Source: Asterochloris sp. CNOR1 | Lineage: Eukaryota > Chlorophyta > Trebouxiophyceae > Trebouxiales > Trebouxiaceae | NCBI GenBank assembly: GCA_963969365.1 | Contig: CAXAKD010000001.1 | Location: 1-43,319 of the forward strand | Reading direction: 5' to 3' | DNA: 43,319 nucleotides | Shown here: piece by piece, positions 32,366-39,425 of the stretch | How positions within the stretch are numbered: the stretch's first letter is position 1 | How the letters are laid out: each line of letters begins with the position of its first letter | The notes under the pieces: model-generated | What the model saw: the letters and a program-made list of their open reading frames with translations, nothing else | What the model was told of the DNA's origin: nothing | The model's database searches: none | Position numbers and translations under genes: made by a program

Positions 32366-33271
32366 TCACATTCCACCCATGACGTAGATGACAATCTTCT
32401 TGTGCTCAATTGTAACCACGGGATGCTTGCTGGTTGTGATGTGCTCCATGATCATCTCTTGTCGTCTCAGATGTAAGGTTTTTATTGGGCCCTTGAACAT
32501 TCCATAAGGCACCTCTTCTGCATGTTCTGCTTGGAAAAGCTGCTGGCAGTCCTGTGGACGGAGTTTGCGATCCACCATGATACAATTATTTCCGCAGCTC
32601 TCCACCAACAAGATGCTGTACCAGCTCTTCTCCCATTTGTTGAAAGTGGTCAACAACACTCGCTTCCACACGTCTGATGTGCAGCGACCTGCGTTGTTGC
32701 CTGCTGGCAGAACAATCCTGGGCAGTACCACATTCAGCTGAATCTTTATCAGTCCCTGCATGAAAACATCAACAATCATCATTGTTGAAACAACAATGAA
32801 AGACACAAAGGTTGCAAACGCCCTCAACACAAAACTCACCAGTCCCAGATAAACAAGATCCACAGGCCACCCGTTGAGTCTCTGAACATATGCCGCGCCT
32901 GCCTCACTCATGGGGATGTGCTTTAGATCCATGTAGACGGCAAAGATATGATCAGCAAGGGGACAGAGTCGTCCTTGAAATCTGTCAAGTGATTCAGGCG
33001 TGACGATGGACGCCATCAGTGTGTCATATCTGTTGCCCGGTTCATGTGTGCGAGCATTTCGCTTGCTATTAATTGGCCAATACGCTCCTTCCCCTACTAT
33101 GAAGTGCCACAGGGATTCGGCTGCAAAGCCCCATGGCTCATCCTCAGGCGCAGGATATTGTGTTGAGCCCCATCTAAACATGGTGGGGGCAGGCAGTTCG
33201 GGAAGAACTGCGTTGGAGAAGTAATGACGCCAGATGAGATTTTGCACATCCTCTGGCAATGAGATGGTCAT
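32366..33271 (-). CDS. Membrane protein with N-terminal LPEDxQNLIWRxYF motif
   Basis: The protein has 301 residues. The N-terminus ISLPEDVQNLIWRHYFSNAV matches the small protein at 26627. The middle has a long hydrophobic stretch (about 136-171: WPVDLVYLGLVSFVLRAFAT and FVSFIVVSTMMIVDVFMQ), probably two membrane passes. The C-terminal ~110 residues are soluble-looking, with CGNNCIMVDRKLRPQDCQQL and a strand-rich end (HPVVTIEHKKIVIYVMGGM). No enzyme motif recognised. Neighbours are unrelated; function unknown. Confidence 0.65.
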   Translation of the reverse strand: MTISLPEDVQNLIWRHYFSNAVLPELPAPTMFRWGSTQYPAPEDEPWGFAAESLWHFIVGEGAYWPINSKRNARTHEPGNRYDTLMASIVTPESLDRFQGRLCPLADHIFAVYMDLKHIPMSEAGAAYVQRLNGWPVDLVYLGLVSFVLRAFATFVSFIVVSTMMIVDVFMQGLIKIQLNVVLPRIVLPAGNNAGRCTSDVWKRVLLTTFNKWEKSWYSILLVESCGNNCIMVDRKLRPQDCQQLFQAEHAEEVPYGMFKGPIKTLHLRRQEMIMEHITTSKHPVVTIEHKKIVIYVMGGM

Positions 33272-33427
33272 GGTGAGAAGACAAATTCGTGGTTTGGCAG
33301 CCGTGTGTATATGGTCTCACAATTTGCTTTCTATCATGGCCGTGGCAATTGCTCTGAAAGAAAGTAATATACCCTAGTAGGGTTTGATGTAACATTGATC
33401 TTGAATTTAGAGACGCTGCATCATCTA

Positions 33428-33679
33428 ATGTTCAACGCTGGCATGGATGATGGGCATTGGCAGTTGATGAGCAGTACGGTGGCAGCGCTGGATTACATTG
33501 AGGACAAACAGGACCAGGATGCTGAAAAGGTTTGGAGATGCAAAAACATGTTTTTGAACTCTGTCGTCGCCGCAAGTGTTGAACTGCCCAGTAACATGGG
33601 TCATAGAGTCCAGCAAGAGAGGCTGGCTTTGATGAATGTCTACGATGCCATTGAAAAGGCGCTGCAAGAATTCAGTTGA
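33428..33679 (+). CDS. Small helical protein, unknown
   Basis: The protein has 83 residues from the ATG at 33428; the frame opens at a TTG at 33395. Mostly helical: HWQLMSSTVAALDYIEDKQD, AEKVWRCKNMFLNSVVAASV, RLALMNVYDAIEKALQEFS. A TATA-like taatatac at 33365 lies about 60 bases upstream. Convergent with the next gene. No family recognised. Confidence 0.55.
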   Translation: MFNAGMDDGHWQLMSSTVAALDYIEDKQDQDAEKVWRCKNMFLNSVVAASVELPSNMGHRVQQERLALMNVYDAIEKALQEFS

Positions 33680-33700
33680 TATATCACTTCATCTGACAGA

Positions 33701-34630
33701 CTAATCCATTCTGTCTGTGATCAGCTGGGACTCGATGTAAGTTTGAGCGGCGATCTTGAAAGCCATTCCACCGATCTCAGAGAGTTGATGCTGATCATTG
33801 AGATGGTAGACCAGTCTCTGCTCACACAGGCATGACCTGACATTGCTGTCGTCGCAGAAGATTGAGCCAAATATAATGAGGAAGTCATCTTTCTTCATTC
33901 CAACGATGACAACATTGTGGTATCGAGGAAACAGCAACGGATACCTTCCATCGACCACCAAAACCGGCTCATTCTTATTCACCTCTACGTCGAAGGCATG
34001 ATACGAGGCGATGTAGATCGAAAGAGTCACCTTGTCTGATGGATGTGACCATGGAAGCCGCAATCCGAGAATGACATCAAAGAAGGTTGGTATCTTGGCC
34101 ACCGTCTTGGTATGGAAGTCTTTACCTCCAAAGAGCTGCCATAACCTTGTTGGATCCTTCATGATCGCTTCCTCTGCATCTGATACAAGAACTATTTTGA
34201 ACGTGCGTGATTTCTCAAGGATGTCGTCAATATCATATGGAACGCTGGAATCTTGACTGTTGGTGGCACTGGTGTTCAACTTGTGTTTCTCGTATGTCTG
34301 AAACATAGCATTGATGTCATACCTGATGTCCTTCCACTCTTCAAGGAACCTCCTTGAGAGCGGCGACCACATATTGACAAACAGGGATCTGCCATGTGTT
34401 TTTTTGTAAAGATAATCGTCATGTCTTTTACCAGCATCGACTGTGGCATCAGTAAGAAGTACATCATCATATCTTGCATAAATTTCAGGAGTAGGACGGT
34501 CAGGATATATTTGACCCAGTATGGTAGCTCTATGATGATGACGTGATGGAATGCTGTCGTGGTTGGGCATGATGGTGAAGATCACAGTATGAGGCCAACT
34601 GAGAGTGTTAGGCATTTTAATAAAAAACAT
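33701..34630 (-). CDS. Unknown protein
   Basis: The protein has 309 residues; in-frame ATGs at 34630 and 34615 are both possible. The His-rich N-terminus (HDSIPSRHHHRATILG) is followed by mixed helix/strand sequence with an Asn/Ser linker (about 118-130). The C-terminal half contains PTFFDVILGLRLPWSHPSDK, EPVLVVDGRYPLLFPRYHN and VVIVGMKKDDFLIIFGSIFC, and is probably globular. No transmembrane segment or catalytic signature was identified. Confidence 0.65.
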   Translation of the reverse strand: MFFIKMPNTLSWPHTVIFTIMPNHDSIPSRHHHRATILGQIYPDRPTPEIYARYDDVLLTDATVDAGKRHDDYLYKKTHGRSLFVNMWSPLSRRFLEEWKDIRYDINAMFQTYEKHKLNTSATNSQDSSVPYDIDDILEKSRTFKIVLVSDAEEAIMKDPTRLWQLFGGKDFHTKTVAKIPTFFDVILGLRLPWSHPSDKVTLSIYIASYHAFDVEVNKNEPVLVVDGRYPLLFPRYHNVVIVGMKKDDFLIIFGSIFCDDSNVRSCLCEQRLVYHLNDQHQLSEIGGMAFKIAAQTYIESQLITDRMD

Positions 34631-35179
34631 GCCGTGAGTGTCAGCACTGACAGTTTGACCTGTTTTCCGTTACACAATTCCTATTCAAAGTTGTTCATGA
34701 ACATCATTGAAAAGCCATGCGCTATATCGTATGAAGGATACGCAGTACAAGCATAAGGAATCTTTGAGGGAAGGTAACTGTTCCCATACAACATCATGAG
34801 TATAGTACCATTGTTGTAGGGTACCCATGTGGCATGAGATGTCTTGGTTATCGACTGCTCTCACACACAGACACTTACTACATGGAAGTGGTATGCATAC
34901 TCTTGTTGGTAGACACTCAGTGTCTCAGTAATATTGTTTCAAACAACTTTTGTGAGTTTTCTGACTCATGACAGACAGTTCCAGATATTGAATAGTTGTT
35001 GGTTTTTCAGGATGTTTGGGTACCTCTAAACTCTGTCCTCAAACATGTATGAAACACCTTTCTGTAACATGATGAGGGGCCTCAAGTATGGGACTTCTAT
35101 AGGATGAACGCATTGCATAGTAAGATTGCGAACTGTTTCAACCTTTCACAGATTCATCAATCTCCACACAACACCAACC
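34631..35179. other. Gene-free stretch with hairpins
   Basis: No convincing gene lies in these 549 bases; the one short plus-strand frame crossing 34559-34756 is largely antisense to the gene before it. A perfect inverted repeat, agacac/gtgtct, sits around 34914-34928, and other short imperfect inverted repeats occur. The stretch may hold a promoter for the gene at 35180, an RNA gene or a decayed gene; none can be shown. Confidence 0.4.
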
Positions 35180-35488
35180 ATGGACCAACCTATTGATTTG
35201 TGGTCTGATCACCTTCCCCCACGCCCAAGCGAGATGCTCATGGCTTACCACAATGGAAGCAAATGCCTTCTAGCAGTCGACAAGGAGGGCAAGCTGAGCG
35301 AGGTGACACCTGAAACACACCGCAGGCCTCCTACAGACGACAAATATTGTATTGTCACTGCAGCATCCGGGAGACAGTTCAAGAAGCTAGTTCCCCCATC
35401 ACTCATACTTGCCAAGAAGGGTGAACCTTTGATTGCTGACGAATTGCATGACAAGGAGTTACCAGAAGGGTACAGTCTCTCGCCTTGA
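35180..35488 (+). CDS. Small unknown protein
   Basis: The protein has 102 residues from the ATG at 35180 (MDQPIDLWSDHLPPRPSEM); the frame continues upstream to 35126 without a better start. Central segment MAYHNGSKCLLAVDKEGKLS looks like a beta hairpin, and the C-terminus (PPSLILAKKGEPLIADELHD) is mixed. Not recognised. Confidence 0.6.
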   Translation: MDQPIDLWSDHLPPRPSEMLMAYHNGSKCLLAVDKEGKLSEVTPETHRRPPTDDKYCIVTAASGRQFKKLVPPSLILAKKGEPLIADELHDKELPEGYSLSP

Positions 35489-35540
35489 TGAAGTGAAGAC
35501 ATGATTTAAAAACATTGTGATATGCTTCATTGAACGATCA

Positions 35541-35828
35541 ATGTCGATCATCAACAACGACAAAATGTTGCCAGACGGTTTGGAGATAGACCACGAGTTG
35601 TTTGGCTGTCAGCTGCATGCTTTCAGTTTACCTCACGACAACGAGTTCAGTGTCACATACAGAAAGCCCTCGCATACAATGTACTTGAGCATTGGAGGCG
35701 GGCCCGTGCCAGACAAACTCATCAGAAGAACTTACAAAGTCATTGACGGTCAGCTCAAGAAGCACTCAACCTCATATGGTGTCTTACACCCATCCAGGAC
35801 AGTCCAGGCGACAGAAGAATGGCACTGA
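35541..35828 (+). CDS. Small protein, paralogue of 39063-39386
   Basis: The protein has 95 residues from the ATG at 35541 (a GTG at 35517 is in frame). It shares a spaced set of motifs with the minus-strand gene at 39063-39386: IDHELFGCQLHAFSL against IDHELVGYQLRSVNL, then FSVTYRKPSH against FEVVFKKPSH, LIRRTYK against LMKRTYI, and YGVLHP against FGRLHP. This defines a two-member family with an IDHEL-x-G-x-QL signature and a KPSH strand, probably a compact beta domain. Function unknown. Confidence 0.7.
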   Translation: MSIINNDKMLPDGLEIDHELFGCQLHAFSLPHDNEFSVTYRKPSHTMYLSIGGGPVPDKLIRRTYKVIDGQLKKHSTSYGVLHPSRTVQATEEWH

Positions 35829-35837
35829 TGGTTGCGT

Positions 35838-36560
35838 CTATTGCCTACGGAGACGTCTCGCTTTGTCAAGATATTTCTCAAACTTGACTTTGCACCTGTC
35901 ACCGGAGTCAAACTTCACCACAAAACCCTCTGCATTGTCCCAGGCTAACTGTCTTGCACGGGTGTAATCTAGGTCGCGAAAAGTGCGCACAACAGGAAAG
36001 CCCTTCCGCTGCATCGCAACACTGTCGGAAGCCTCTTGCCCCGTGGGATAGAACGACGCCAGATATACCAACTCCTGACGATCTTTGTAGTCAACAATGA
36101 CTCTGTTTTCTGGGTATATCACCTCAAACACATATGTCTTTCTCATGTCTAGCCCATCTGTGCTGTACTTATCCTGCAACATCTTTCCCGCCTGCTTTGC
36201 CTGATCACTCACAAAGCTGCCCCGTGACGCTAAGATCCACGTGCTTTGGTAATGGAACAGCAGAACGAGCGAGCCGTCCAGTTTCTCTTGGATCACAAAT
36301 CCAGGTGTCGCCGTGTGCCGGCCTTCAGCTATGTCAAAGAATGCCGGAAAGCTCCTGGCAACAACGTTACCATCATCATCCACGACCAGTGCACGACACA
36401 TCTTGGTGACATCGTTCCACACCCTGGTTATTTTTGCTTTGTCTGTGTAGTTCCAGATCGTCAGCTGGAGGGTTGAGTGCCTCTGACATTTGAGCAACCC
36501 TTTCTGCTTGTATTTCAATAACGTGACAAGATCGACCCTCATGGCTGGTATGCAAACCAT
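35838..36560 (-). CDS. RNA ligase (nucleotidyltransferase superfamily)
   Basis: The protein has 240 residues from the ATG at 36560 (the next ATG at 36542 is also possible). Motif I is EKLDGSLVLL with the AMP-accepting K93 (K-L-D-G-S). Before it lie GNVVARSFPAFFDIAEG and an R-x-x-V/G-type strand; downstream are YVFEVIYPENRVIVDY (motif III/IIIa), NAEGFVVKF (motif IV) and CKVKFEKY (motif V). This is the catalytic core of T4 Rnl1/Rnl2-like RNA ligases, which seal RNA ends via an adenylated intermediate. No separate C-terminal specificity domain is present, so it is near the minimum size. A role in RNA repair after host nuclease attack is inferred. Confidence 0.85.
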   Translation of the reverse strand: MVCIPAMRVDLVTLLKYKQKGLLKCQRHSTLQLTIWNYTDKAKITRVWNDVTKMCRALVVDDDGNVVARSFPAFFDIAEGRHTATPGFVIQEKLDGSLVLLFHYQSTWILASRGSFVSDQAKQAGKMLQDKYSTDGLDMRKTYVFEVIYPENRVIVDYKDRQELVYLASFYPTGQEASDSVAMQRKGFPVVRTFRDLDYTRARQLAWDNAEGFVVKFDSGDRCKVKFEKYLDKARRLRRQ

Positions 36561-36565
36561 AACAG

Positions 36566-36838
36566 TCAATTTTTTCTAAATTCAGTGAACCAGCTCACGG
36601 TTGTCGTTGGTGGTCTGATGTGTGCCACGAGATTATGAATATTGCGTCCATCATCAAGAGTGTAGCCTTTGTCCTGCAGTGCCTTGCGGTTCTCAGGGTA
36701 GATGTGTTGTTGTACTATCTTGACACTTCCAGCTTTCCAGTTTGCTCTTATTGCTTTTGCAATGTCAGAAGCTTGCTTATCTCTCTTTGAGTTTGGTGTG
36801 ATGCGGACACCGTCAGGCAAAGCTTCTAATTCTGACAT
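36566..36838 (-). CDS. Small basic protein, unknown
   Basis: The protein has 90 residues from the ATG at 36838. It reads SELEALPDGVRITPNSKRDK, then ASDIAKAIRANWKAGSVKIV, HIYPENRKALQDKGYTLDD and ends FTEFRKN. The helix-turn pattern in the middle could bind nucleic acid, but no family match is known to me. It lies 5 bases upstream of the RNA ligase start on the same strand, so the two may share a transcript. Confidence 0.6.
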   Translation of the reverse strand: MSELEALPDGVRITPNSKRDKQASDIAKAIRANWKAGSVKIVQQHIYPENRKALQDKGYTLDDGRNIHNLVAHIRPPTTTVSWFTEFRKN

Positions 36839-36935
36839 TGCACTGCCGTGACTGATATTGCACACAATCGCGGTTTCAAAGTCCTAAACCCTTTTTTTTT
36901 CAGGGGATCCGCCTATCTGACAGCAACTCTCCCTC

Positions 36936-37109
36936 ATGTACTTGACAGGGGGAATAGTGTCAAGGGAGAACAGCGACACCCTCATGTACTTGACAGGCGT
37001 CATTCATGGCCTTGTGTGTGGGGTCTTCCTGACCTGGTTTGGCATCCTGATGGGGTGTGCCCTCTTTTCCACTCCAGAACTCTGCCGCGGTGCATGCAGC
37101 GGTGCCTGA
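36936..37109 (+). CDS. Possible 57-residue membrane protein
   Basis: A short open frame from the ATG at 36936 encodes 57 residues with one strong hydrophobic segment (LMYLTGVIHGLVCGVFLTWF, then GILMGCALF) and a Cys-containing tail. A 19-base direct repeat (ccctcatgtacttgacagg at 36931-36949 and 36979-36997) repeats the MYLTG start 16 codons later in the same frame, so the second ATG may be the real start. A longer overlapping frame (36848-37195) looks less protein-like. The rest of the gap to 37283 shows nothing clear. Confidence 0.35.
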   Translation: MYLTGGIVSRENSDTLMYLTGVIHGLVCGVFLTWFGILMGCALFSTPELCRGACSGA

Positions 37110-37283
37110 CTGTTGAGGCCATGCGGAGTGGGAATGATGACTTGGAGTGGCTACTCACCATAGAACAAGACAATGTTGTGAAAAAAACCCTCTAGAAATT
37201 GCAGCTGGACCGATCAAATTCAAAATGAGTCGCACCACACATTGCAGCAGCATGAATCTTTCTAAAAATATACAAGTAACCAA

Positions 37284-37520
37284 ATGAATGCTTACGAGTT
37301 TTCATGTCGATCTATGATGACCAAGGACATCAACAGAGTCAGAATCTGCTTAGGCCTTGACAAGATCTGCTTCACGCTTGACGACCTTGAAGAGGACATT
37401 TTTCTGTCGTGGTATGATCATCACATGTTTGGAATGTCTTCAGACAATGTCAAAGCAGCGGTGTGGAATATGATCAAACACAGGCATGTTGTTGATGCAT
37501 CTCAAACGAGAATTGATTGA
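37284..37520 (+). CDS. Small unknown protein
   Basis: The protein has 78 residues from an ATG with an aaaaatata stretch just upstream. It reads YEFSCRSMMTKDINRVRICL, then LTLDD-like acidic turns and SSDNVKAAVWNMIKHRHVVD. Helical, slightly basic at the end. Convergent with the OTU gene, 10 bases apart. No family known. Confidence 0.5.
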   Translation: MNAYEFSCRSMMTKDINRVRICLGLDKICFTLDDLEEDIFLSWYDHHMFGMSSDNVKAAVWNMIKHRHVVDASQTRID

Positions 37521-37530
37521 TCTAGGTCAG

Positions 37531-38124
37531 TCAATCACTTACATATTCAGACAAGCACTCACGAAGCTCTTCGACCTGCATGACGCCCTCGCCGTTCAAA
37601 GTGCAATACATGTAGTGTTCGCTTGCTGTGAGTCTGATCAACACGATGCACCTTGTGACATGCGTGCTGGGGCTGCTTATGATGCCCATCAACTCTTCTT
37701 CTATCTTGGTTGACTTGAGCAGATCGTCCTTTGTCGTGTCTGACACAATCAGAAGAGCGATGCCTTGGAGCTCCATCAAAGACCTGATTATGTCAATCTC
37801 AAAGCTACTGGCCCACACGTTGCTATTCAGTATGCGATCGCCGATGCTCTCGTCACCGTTGACATTCATCAAAGGATACTCGTCCAGCACGCATGGTGCT
37901 TCTTTTATCAACAGGACTAGTTCGCAAAGCCACTGCTGCACCTTTGGACTATCTTGTATGCTCCTCTTGATGATGTACCTCAATCTGAGGACTGCTTCCA
38001 TCTCATCCAAACCAGTTAATGTGAGTTTCTTCTGAAGGGTTTGATCACTCCTTGTAGATCCAACTATGGCTCTGTAAAAGCAGTGACCATCTGCTTTGGT
38101 GTTGTGTGCTTTCCATCTGAACAT
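37531..38124 (-). CDS. OTU-like cysteine protease (probable deubiquitinase)
   Basis: The protein has 197 residues. The OTU catalytic start ADGHCFYRAI gives D12 and nucleophile C15 within ten residues of each other. The family's central helix is recognisable in NVWASSFEIDIIRSLMELQG followed by the strand IALLIVS, and the C-terminal catalytic histidine is H170 in TASEHYMYC. OTU proteases remove ubiquitin or related modifiers, and several viruses use them against host immunity. Together with the RING protein at 2354 the window encodes both addition and removal of ubiquitin. The target is unknown. Confidence 0.85.
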   Translation of the reverse strand: MFRWKAHNTKADGHCFYRAIVGSTRSDQTLQKKLTLTGLDEMEAVLRLRYIIKRSIQDSPKVQQWLCELVLLIKEAPCVLDEYPLMNVNGDESIGDRILNSNVWASSFEIDIIRSLMELQGIALLIVSDTTKDDLLKSTKIEEELMGIISSPSTHVTRCIVLIRLTASEHYMYCTLNGEGVMQVEELRECLSEYVSD

Positions 38125-38165
38125 CTGCCACGTTTAGATGAAGTGATCACAAGACACATTTGCCT

Positions 38166-38708
38166 CTAAGTTCTGTTGTCACGGCAGACTCGCTCCAGTA
38201 TCTTTTCATAGATGCGATGCTCAAAGGTGGGAGCGATCTGCACGCTGCTGCAAGAGTTGTAAGCCTGCTTTATCGTCATCATGGCGGCTTCTGTCAGTCC
38301 GTGTTCGATCCCACCGTACAAGTCTCTTGTGCGCTTCAGAGACACGTATGCGTTGATCAGCTTATCATACCTCTCACCATACATGATGTCGTAATCCAGG
38401 AACAAGACATCTTTGCCGTTGTTGCCAAGAAACGACACATACAGAACACTGTAAACGTCACCCCAGATCCATGGGAAATGCATATTAATCATCACTCCAA
38501 CAGGGTCGACACGCTTCCCACAGAACTGAAACGGCTGTTTGGCCTTTGAGTAGTACAGACGCTGATCGGCCACTATGTCCCTTACGAAGAACAGTTGCGG
38601 TAGTTTGTATTGCATGACGACTTCGTGGCACATGCGTGAAAAGAACTGCTTTTCTTTGATCTCTTCCACAATGCAAGGGATGGAAGCGTGGTACTTGAGT
38701 ACTTGCAT
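38166..38708 (-). CDS. Unknown protein
   Basis: The protein has 180 residues. Strand-rich middle: LPQLFFVRDIVADQRLYYSK, VGVMINMHFPWIWGDVYSVL, YVSFLGNNGKDVLFLDYDIM, then a helical end (EAAMMTIKQAYNSC, RIYEKILERVCRD). The FPW-x-W/H segment followed by a strand faintly recalls the C-terminal part of the protein at 33701-34630, too weak to claim homology. No motif recognised. Confidence 0.6.
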   Translation of the reverse strand: MQVLKYHASIPCIVEEIKEKQFFSRMCHEVVMQYKLPQLFFVRDIVADQRLYYSKAKQPFQFCGKRVDPVGVMINMHFPWIWGDVYSVLYVSFLGNNGKDVLFLDYDIMYGERYDKLINAYVSLKRTRDLYGGIEHGLTEAAMMTIKQAYNSCSSVQIAPTFEHRIYEKILERVCRDNRT

Positions 38709-38805
38709 CTCTGATCAATGTCAGAAATGCTCAAATCGATGAACTTCAAGTGGCCGTGAGTTTGAATGACAGAGCAAAGTAACTTTTGAGAGATGACTAC
38801 AGAGT

Positions 38806-39066
38806 ATGAACATTGTTGAGCACAGGACACCTCTTGAATGCACACAAGATCATTGTAAGTTCAACTGTGATGTTGTGGTAGATGGTGTTCTGACAGCAGG
38901 GGACATAGACGTCATCAGCACCATCCAGATGATGGATAATAAGATACGTGACCTTGAAGAGAAGCTATCAGACATGCAGGAACTTGTACAAGCGTTGTGG
39001 TATGCTCCAGGAGCTCCTGGGTATCAACATAGCTGCACATCTTGGGAGTCTTCGCTGAAGTCCTAG
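38806..39066 (+). CDS. Small coiled-coil protein, fibre-like
   Basis: The protein has 86 residues. The motif VVVDGVLTAGDIDVISTIQM followed by a coiled coil (DNKIRDLEEKLSDMQELVQA) resembles the ends of viral and phage fibre proteins, where a short beta turn precedes a trimeric helix bundle. The tail is Pro/Gly/Ser-rich. A structural role is plausible, not shown. Its stop overlaps the convergent gene by 4 bases. Confidence 0.55.
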   Translation: MNIVEHRTPLECTQDHCKFNCDVVVDGVLTAGDIDVISTIQMMDNKIRDLEEKLSDMQELVQALWYAPGAPGYQHSCTSWESSLKS

Positions 39067-39386
39067 TAATCAGACTGTAAGAGTGTAGCTGCATCGCATG
39101 AAGACTTGTCGCGCCATGTGCCTTGATTCCAGTCCTCTTTCTCAGGAAGCATCTTCGCCGGATGAAGCCTGCCGAACTCCGTGGACTTCAGTATTAGCTT
39201 GTCTTTGGAGGCAATGTAAGTACGCTTCATGAGCGTCTCCGTCTTTGAGGAAGAGTGAGATGGCTTCTTGAAGACCACTTCAAAGCCCACATCCTTGATC
39301 AAGTTGACAGATCTGAGTTGATATCCAACAAGCTCATGATCGATCTTGTGATCACGCACCCAGACCTTCTCAAAGGGAATTTCCAT
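39063..39386 (-). CDS. Small protein, paralogue of 35541-35828
   Basis: The protein has 107 residues from an ATG. It shares IDHELVGYQL, the FEVVFKKPSH strand, MKRTYI and FGRLHP with the gene at 35541 in the same order. The extra ~20 residues at its C-terminus (GTWRDKSSCDAATLL) are not shared. The two copies are 3.5 kb apart on opposite strands, so duplication was not simply in tandem. Function unknown. Confidence 0.7.
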   Translation of the reverse strand: MEIPFEKVWVRDHKIDHELVGYQLRSVNLIKDVGFEVVFKKPSHSSSKTETLMKRTYIASKDKLILKSTEFGRLHPAKMLPEKEDWNQGTWRDKSSCDAATLLQSDY

Positions 39387-39425
39387 CCATTGCCATGGTT
39401 ACAATTGTAAGCTCTAAGCTGTCAA

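Noticed and set aside
36848-37195. 115-residue plus-strand frame
   Set aside because: Its start is in the promoter of the minus-strand gene and its sequence is Trp/His/Arg-rich and repetitive; only the last ~30 residues look protein-like, not enough to call a gene.
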